Source: Chloroflexota bacterium
GTDB taxonomy: Bacteria > Chloroflexota > Limnocylindria > QHBO01
Reading direction: 5' to 3'
Assembly: GCA_005880165.1 (NCBI GenBank)
Contig: VBJP01000105.1
Location: forward strand, 1-8,438
DNA length: 8,438 bases
Shown here: positions 5,124 through 8,438 of the stretch, in pieces
Numbering within the stretch: position 1 is the stretch's first letter
Layout: each line of letters begins with the position of its first letter
Made by a program: the position numbers and the translations under genes
The notes under the pieces: model-generated
Told to the model about the DNA's origin: nothing
The model's input: the letters and a program-made list of their open reading frames with translations, nothing else
The model's database searches: none

Positions 5124-6623
5124 TCAGCGCGGCCGAAGCAGCGCTCCGGATCGCGGCGGAAGGCTGATGATCAGACCACCGTCTCGGCTCGGCATCAGGT
5201 CCCGCAAAGGGCGCAGGCCGGGCAGCGCCTCGCTGCTCCATGTCGCTCCGGCGACCTCCGCCGCGTGGATGGCGAGGGAGCTATCGCCTTCGCCGTTGTT
5301 CAGCGCGACCAGGACAGACGGCGATCCACCACGGTCGTTCTCGGACCGATCGGCCCAGCTGCGCAGGTAGGCGACGGCCGTGCCCTCGGCGCCGAGCACC
5401 CGGATGCCGCCGCGGCGCAGCACGGGCTCGGCGCGACGCACGGCGATGAGGGCCCTCGTGAAGGCCAGCATCTCGCGGTCCCACGCATCCGAACTCCACG
5501 GGAAGGCGCCGCGCGAGGCCGGATCCATCCCGCCTTGCAGGCCGATTTCGTCGCCGTAGTAGAGGCATGGCGCGCCGGGAAGGGTCATCTGCGCCAGCAG
5601 CGCCAGGCGGACGGTGGCGCGGTCGCCGCCGCCCATCGTCCGCAGCCGAGGGGTGTCATGGCCGTCCAGCAGGTTGAGCATGGCTCCGCGGACCGCGGGG
5701 CGATACGTCGCCATCAGGCGATCGAGAACTTCGGCGAAGCCCGGTCCGTCGAGCGTGACCAGGTTCCGGCCCAGCCAGCTGTGCTGGCCAACGGACGGGC
5801 TGTCGAGATGCGTCCCGGCGGCGAACCCAACGATCGCGCACAGCAGCGGATAGTTCATCAGCCCGTCGTAGGTGCTGCCATCGAGCAGGTCCGGGCGTTC
5901 GTCCCAGACCTCGGCGAGGATGTACGCATCTCGATTCACGGCCCGCACCCGGCGGCGAAACTCCTGCCAGAAGCCCGCTGTCTCGATCTCGGTGGGGACG
6001 TCGAGCCGCCAACCATCGGCTCCGAAGCGCGTCCAGTGCTCGGCGGTCTCGAAGAGGTACTCGCGCACCTCGGGGTTGTCCGTGTTGAGCTTGGGGAGCG
6101 CCGGGAGGTCCCACCAGGCGCGATAGCCCAGCGTCGCCAGCGACTCCCGACCTGCGGCATGCGCCAGGGCCCAATCAGCCTCGAGCGTCTCCGCGCCCGA
6201 TTCTTCGGCGTAGGCCCGCAGCTGGCGCCCCGAGGAGAGCCAATCGGGGTTGAGGATGAACCAATCGACGTACGGCGACGCGGCGCCGTTCTCCATGACG
6301 TGGTGGAACGGCCACAATCCGCGGCTGGCGTGGTTGAAGACGCCATCCAGGATCAGCCGCATGCCGCGCTCGTGCACCGCGTCGACCAGCTCGCGCAACG
6401 CTTCGTCGCCGCCCAGCAGCGGATCCACCCGCCGGTAGTCGTAGGTGTGGTACCGATGATTCGCGGCCGAGGCGAAGATCGGGTTCAGGCTGATGGTGTT
6501 GATCCCCAAGTCGACCAGGTAGTCGAGATGCTCGGAGATCCCCAGCAGGTCGCCGCCCTTGAAGCCGTGCCGCGTCGGAGGATCGTCCCACGCCTCCAGG
6601 TGACCGGGCTTGCAGTTACCCAC
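5124..6623 (-). CDS. GH13 alpha-amylase family enzyme, neopullulanase/cyclomaltodextrinase-like, apparently N-terminally truncated
   Basis: Glycoside hydrolase cleaving alpha-1,4 (and possibly alpha-1,6) linkages in maltooligosaccharides, cyclodextrins or pullulan. From the GTG at 6623 it has 499 residues: HGFKGGDLLGI (19-29), ANHRYHTYDY (54-63), region I DGVFNH (93-98), region V LPKLN (176-180; MPKLN marks the neopullulanase group), region II GWRLDVPTE (204-212, nucleophile Asp 208), region III ILAEVWDE (235-242, acid/base Glu 238), region IV LLDGHDTPR (318-326, Asp 323), then a C-terminal beta domain. The catalytic triad is intact. The usual start of the barrel, DAVFYQIFPDRF, normally just before the LEAWDDPPTRHGF segment, is absent in all three minus-strand frames. 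There is no CBM34-like domain and no signal peptide. The start is uncertain: GTG 6623 has no Shine-Dalgarno and a TTG at 6662 is possible. It may be a decaying gene. Confidence 0.85.
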   Translation of the reverse strand: MGNCKPGHLEAWDDPPTRHGFKGGDLLGISEHLDYLVDLGINTISLNPIFASAANHRYHTYDYRRVDPLLGGDEALRELVDAVHERGMRLILDGVFNHASRGLWPFHHVMENGAASPYVDWFILNPDWLSSGRQLRAYAEESGAETLEADWALAHAAGRESLATLGYRAWWDLPALPKLNTDNPEVREYLFETAEHWTRFGADGWRLDVPTEIETAGFWQEFRRRVRAVNRDAYILAEVWDERPDLLDGSTYDGLMNYPLLCAIVGFAAGTHLDSPSVGQHSWLGRNLVTLDGPGFAEVLDRLMATYRPAVRGAMLNLLDGHDTPRLRTMGGGDRATVRLALLAQMTLPGAPCLYYGDEIGLQGGMDPASRGAFPWSSDAWDREMLAFTRALIAVRRAEPVLRRGGIRVLGAEGTAVAYLRSWADRSENDRGGSPSVLVALNNGEGDSSLAIHAAEVAGATWSSEALPGLRPLRDLMPSRDGGLIISLPPRSGALLRPR

Positions 6624-6661
6624 GCAGGGGGATCGTTGTCGGCGGTTACCAAGGGTCGCCA

Positions 6662-6704
6662 ATCCTAGACCGCCGTCCGGCCCCCGGTGGCAGGTCGCTA
6701 GGAT
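6662..6704. promoter_or_regulatory. Divergent control region with mirrored CTAGGAT heptamers
   Basis: The plus strand carries ATCCTAG at 6662-6668 and its perfect reverse complement CTAGGAT at 6698-6704, 29 nt apart. Each half-site therefore presents CTAGGAT to the gene on its side, the amylase leftward and the membrane protein rightward. TAGGAT fits a weak -10 (TANNNT), so this may be two back-to-back promoters or a regulator site. No -35 hexamers were recognised. Confidence 0.4.
6699..6704 (+). promoter_or_regulatory. Possible -10 element (TAGGAT) placed for a leaderless membrane-protein mRNA
   Basis: TAGGAT ends 6 nt before the ATG at 6711, so transcription would start at or next to the start codon. 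The same bases include a GGA that could act as a weak ribosome-binding site 7 nt from the ATG, so the two readings compete. Confidence 0.4.
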
Positions 6705-6710
6705 GCGGCC

Positions 6711-7118
6711 ATGAGTGATGAGCGCACCCCGCTTGGCGTGCTCCTCTGGTTCGGGTGGGCGTTGGTTCTGCTCGCGATCACCGGCCTGCTGCTGCCCAAG
6801 ATCATCGACTTCGTCGACTTTTCGCCGCGCGCGCCGTTCTCGCTGCTCGGCATCTTCATGATGGCTGAGCTTGCGCTGGTGATCTTCGGCATCACGGTTG
6901 CCCTGCAGCGCAAGCGCATCGCCTGGCGGATGGCGGTGCTCATCTCGTTCCTGCCGGTCCCGATCCTGGCCGGCCTGCCGCCGGCGCTCCTCGGTTTCTC
7001 GCGGGAGGCGGCGAGCGGCTGGTACACGCTCTTTATCCCGGTTGGGGCGGTGATCAGCGCGGTTCTTGTGGGTCTCCTGCTGAGACGTTCGGCGCGCGCC
7101 TACTTCAGCGAGGACTGA
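6711..7118 (+). CDS. Small four-helix integral membrane protein, unknown function
   Basis: A 135-residue hydrophobic protein with four likely transmembrane helices at about 8-29, 43-65, 72-96 and 104-124. A short charged N-terminus (MSDERT), a basic cytosolic loop QRKRIAWR (66-73) and a basic C-terminal end LRRSARAYFSED follow the positive-inside rule, with both termini in the cytoplasm. There are no catalytic motifs, cysteines or conserved polar clusters that suggest a transporter or enzyme, and I do not recognise the family. The ATG at 6711 is the natural start. It lies upstream of tdh, but the two genes are separated by 39 nt that hold a perfect TATAAT, so tdh probably has its own promoter. 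It is divergent from the amylase gene. Confidence 0.8.
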   Translation: MSDERTPLGVLLWFGWALVLLAITGLLLPKIIDFVDFSPRAPFSLLGIFMMAELALVIFGITVALQRKRIAWRMAVLISFLPVPILAGLPPALLGFSREAASGWYTLFIPVGAVISAVLVGLLLRRSARAYFSED

Positions 7119-7140
7119 AGGGCCGCCGCGCATCGGCACC

Positions 7141-7146
7141 TATAAT
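7141..7146 (+). promoter_or_regulatory. Perfect -10 element (TATAAT) of the tdh-kbl operon
   Basis: A consensus TATAAT stands out in very GC-rich DNA between the membrane-protein stop (7118) and tdh. The bases at the expected -35 position (around 7118-7123) match TTGACA poorly. Transcription would start near 7153, only about 5 nt before the ATG at 7158, or about 32 nt before the alternative ATG at 7185. Confidence 0.65.
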
Positions 7147-7157
7147 CGGGCGGCCTG

Positions 7158-8210
7158 ATGACGACCACGGTGGGCGCTCGCACCATGCGCGCCCTGGCCA
7201 AGACGCGGCCCGAGCCCGGGGCCGAGCTCATCGAGCGCCAGGTGCCGACGCCGGGTCACGGCGAGGTTCTGCTCAGGATGGTGGCAGCCTCGATCTGCGG
7301 GACCGACTACCACCTCTATGCCTGGGACACGTGGGCGAGCGAGATCCTCAAGCCGCCGATCGTCCTTGGCCATGAGCTGGCCGGCGTGGTCGCCGCGACC
7401 GGATCTGGCGTCGGGCGAGTGAAGGAGGGCGACCTCGTCGGCGTGGAGAGCCACATCGTCGACTGGACCTGCGCGCAGTGCCGGGCCGGCGACATGCACC
7501 TGTGTCGCAACCTGCGCGTGATCGGCGCCCACGTCGACGGGGGCTTCGCTGAGTACGTCGTCATCCCGGAGACGAATGCCATTGAGAGCAACGGCCTGGA
7601 TCCTGCCGTCGTCGCGCTCCAGGAGCCAATGGGCAACGCGGTGCACGCCGCCTTCGTCGAGCCCATCGAGGACAGGACGGTGGCGATCACCGGCTGCGGG
7701 CCCATCGGCCTATGCTCGGTGGGCATCGCCAGAGCGGCGGGTGCCTCGCTGGTGGTGGCGACCGATACCGAGCCGTACCGGCTCCAGCTAGCGCGCGAGA
7801 TGGGTGCCGACCTGGCGCTCGACGCGCGCGACCCGGAGACGGTCGGTCGCGTGATCGAGGCGACGGGCGGCGATGGCGTCGACGTCGTGCTGGAGATGAG
7901 CGGCGCCGGCACGGCGCTGAACCAGGCCCTCCAGTTCATCACCCGCGGAGGGCGAATCAGCCTGCTCGGGATCTTCCCCGAGCCAGTGGCCATCGACCTG
8001 TCCGACCTGGTCATCCAACGCGGGATCCGCCTGTTCGGGATCTACGGCCGTCGCATCTACGACTCGTGGGAGCGCACGCAGGCCCTCCTGCGCTCGGGAC
8101 GGTTCGATCCCACCCCCATCCTCACCCATCGCTTCGATCTTGCCGACTGGGAGCGCGGCTTCGAGCTCATCGCCTCCCGGCATGCCGGAAAGGTGGTGCT
8201 CATCCCATGA
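7158..8210 (+). CDS. tdh: L-threonine 3-dehydrogenase
   Basis: Zinc- and NAD-dependent oxidation of L-threonine to 2-amino-3-oxobutyrate, which the next gene product cleaves to glycine and acetyl-CoA. The protein is 350 residues of the medium-chain alcohol dehydrogenase fold. Catalytic-zinc residues are Cys 47 (ICGTDYH), His 72 and Glu 73 (GHELAG), with Glu 156 in QEPMGNAVHA typical of Tdh. His 99 matches the E. coli residue affecting substrate choice. NAD binding is shown by TGCGPIG (178-184) and Asp 203 in ATDTEPYR. The structural-zinc lobe is D-x2-C-x2-C-x7-C (102-116), with Asp where the family has the first Cys. The alternative ATG at 7185 would give 341 residues, the E. coli length, and begins exactly where Tdh proteins normally do. 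The ATG at 7158 is kept because it is open and close to TATAAT, but this choice is uncertain. The stop overlaps kbl. Confidence 0.94.
   Translation: MTTTVGARTMRALAKTRPEPGAELIERQVPTPGHGEVLLRMVAASICGTDYHLYAWDTWASEILKPPIVLGHELAGVVAATGSGVGRVKEGDLVGVESHIVDWTCAQCRAGDMHLCRNLRVIGAHVDGGFAEYVVIPETNAIESNGLDPAVVALQEPMGNAVHAAFVEPIEDRTVAITGCGPIGLCSVGIARAAGASLVVATDTEPYRLQLAREMGADLALDARDPETVGRVIEATGGDGVDVVLEMSGAGTALNQALQFITRGGRISLLGIFPEPVAIDLSDLVIQRGIRLFGIYGRRIYDSWERTQALLRSGRFDPTPILTHRFDLADWERGFELIASRHAGKVVLIP
8191..8196 (+). promoter_or_regulatory. Ribosome-binding site (AGGTGG) of kbl inside the end of tdh
   Basis: AGGTGG, preceded by GGAA, lies 10 nt before the kbl ATG at 8207. With the ATGA overlap this supports coupled translation of the two pathway enzymes. 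Confidence 0.45.
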
Positions 8211-8438
8211 CCGACGTTGCCTCACCCACCAACGCGGCGACCGCGCGCTCCCGCGATCCGCTCGCCTTCCTCGAGGGCGAGATCGACGAGCTGAAGGCCA
8301 AAGGGCTGTATCGGCGGCTGCGGGTCGTGCAGAGCGAGCAGCGCAGCCGATGCGTCATCGACGGTCGCGAGGTGATCACCCTCTCCTCGAACAACTACTT
8401 GGGGTTGAACACCCATCCCAGGCTGCGTCGGGCGGCCA
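8207..8438 (+). CDS. kbl: Glycine C-acetyltransferase (2-amino-3-ketobutyrate CoA ligase), N-terminal fragment
   Basis: The first 77 residues of an alpha-oxoamine synthase, running off the right edge. After a variable lead (1-16), the sequence DPLAFLEGEIDELKAKGLYRRLR and then SEQRSRCVIDGREVITLSSNNYLGLNTHPRL follows the family pattern; SSNNYLGL (60-67) is the hallmark N-terminal motif. The enzyme is a cytosolic PLP-dependent homodimer that converts 2-amino-3-oxobutyrate and CoA to glycine and acetyl-CoA. The PLP Lys is outside the window, and related enzymes (8-amino-7-oxononanoate synthase, 5-aminolevulinate synthase) share this N-terminus. The partner assignment rests mainly on the ATGA overlap with tdh, whose product is its substrate. 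Confidence 0.92.
   Translation, partial: MTDVASPTNAATARSRDPLAFLEGEIDELKAKGLYRRLRVVQSEQRSRCVIDGREVITLSSNNYLGLNTHPRLRRAA

Noticed and set aside
4065..6668. Very long plus-strand open frame antisense to the amylase, lipoprotein and methyltransferase
   Set aside because: Its translation is Arg/Gly/Ala/Gln-rich low-information sequence with no recognisable motif, while the opposite strand has clear catalytic motifs. GC-rich codon use leaves antisense frames free of stops.
6624..7139. Upstream extension of the amylase frame across the membrane-protein gene
   Set aside because: The extension is highly charged and repetitive (Arg/Glu/Gln-rich), antisense to a convincing four-helix membrane protein, and bears no resemblance to a CBM34 or barrel N-terminus.
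1..8438. CRISPR array, tRNA/rRNA, insertion sequence, phage or defence system
   Set aside because: I saw no regularly spaced repeats, cloverleaf or rRNA-like segments, transposase or integrase motifs, or defence-type domains. All sizeable frames are explained by housekeeping or metabolic genes or their shadows.

Overview
The window looks like a piece of a GC-rich bacterial chromosome, without mobile-element, phage, CRISPR or RNA-gene signatures. My best guess is a Chloroflexota-type soil or freshwater lineage. The reasons are the high GC, the GTG starts, a lipoprotein with an Ala/Thr/Pro/Ser-rich linker, a stand-alone short neopullulanase-type amylase, and an archaeal-style class III aminotransferase N-terminus. 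This assignment rests on protein style, not on a search.

The layout has two divergent blocks. Reading leftward on the minus strand from about 6.6 kb: a GH13 neopullulanase/cyclomaltodextrinase-like amylase (5124-6623) that appears to lack its first barrel strand; a small lipoprotein (4337-4996); a SAM-dependent methyltransferase (3630-4322) starting 14 nt after the lipoprotein; then, after a 254-nt gap with hairpins and a promoter, an aldehyde dehydrogenase of the glutamate-semialdehyde/P5C type (1777-3375), a DUF4288-type small protein overlapping it by 4 nt (1364-1780), class 2 dihydroorotate dehydrogenase pyrD (268-1353), and the N-terminal 63 codons of a class III aminotransferase (1-189, running off the left edge). 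Reading rightward: a four-helix membrane protein (6711-7118), L-threonine 3-dehydrogenase tdh (7158-8210), and the N-terminal 77 codons of glycine C-acetyltransferase kbl (8207-8438, running off the right edge).

Functionally, tdh and kbl form the textbook threonine-to-glycine pathway and overlap by ATGA. On the left, an aminotransferase that could produce glutamate semialdehyde (from ornithine) or succinate semialdehyde (from GABA) lies two genes from a dehydrogenase of the type that oxidises glutamate semialdehyde. That suggests a second amino-acid catabolic unit, with pyrD and the DUF4288 gene between them. The amylase, lipoprotein and methyltransferase have no obvious joint pathway.

The most unusual points are the N-terminally incomplete amylase at the divergent junction, an Asp replacing a structural-zinc Cys in Tdh, -10 elements only 6 to 11 nt from the start codons of both plus-strand leaders (suggesting leaderless or nearly leaderless mRNAs), and several palindromes or hairpins at promoters. 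I found no convincing evidence of a wholly new multi-gene system.
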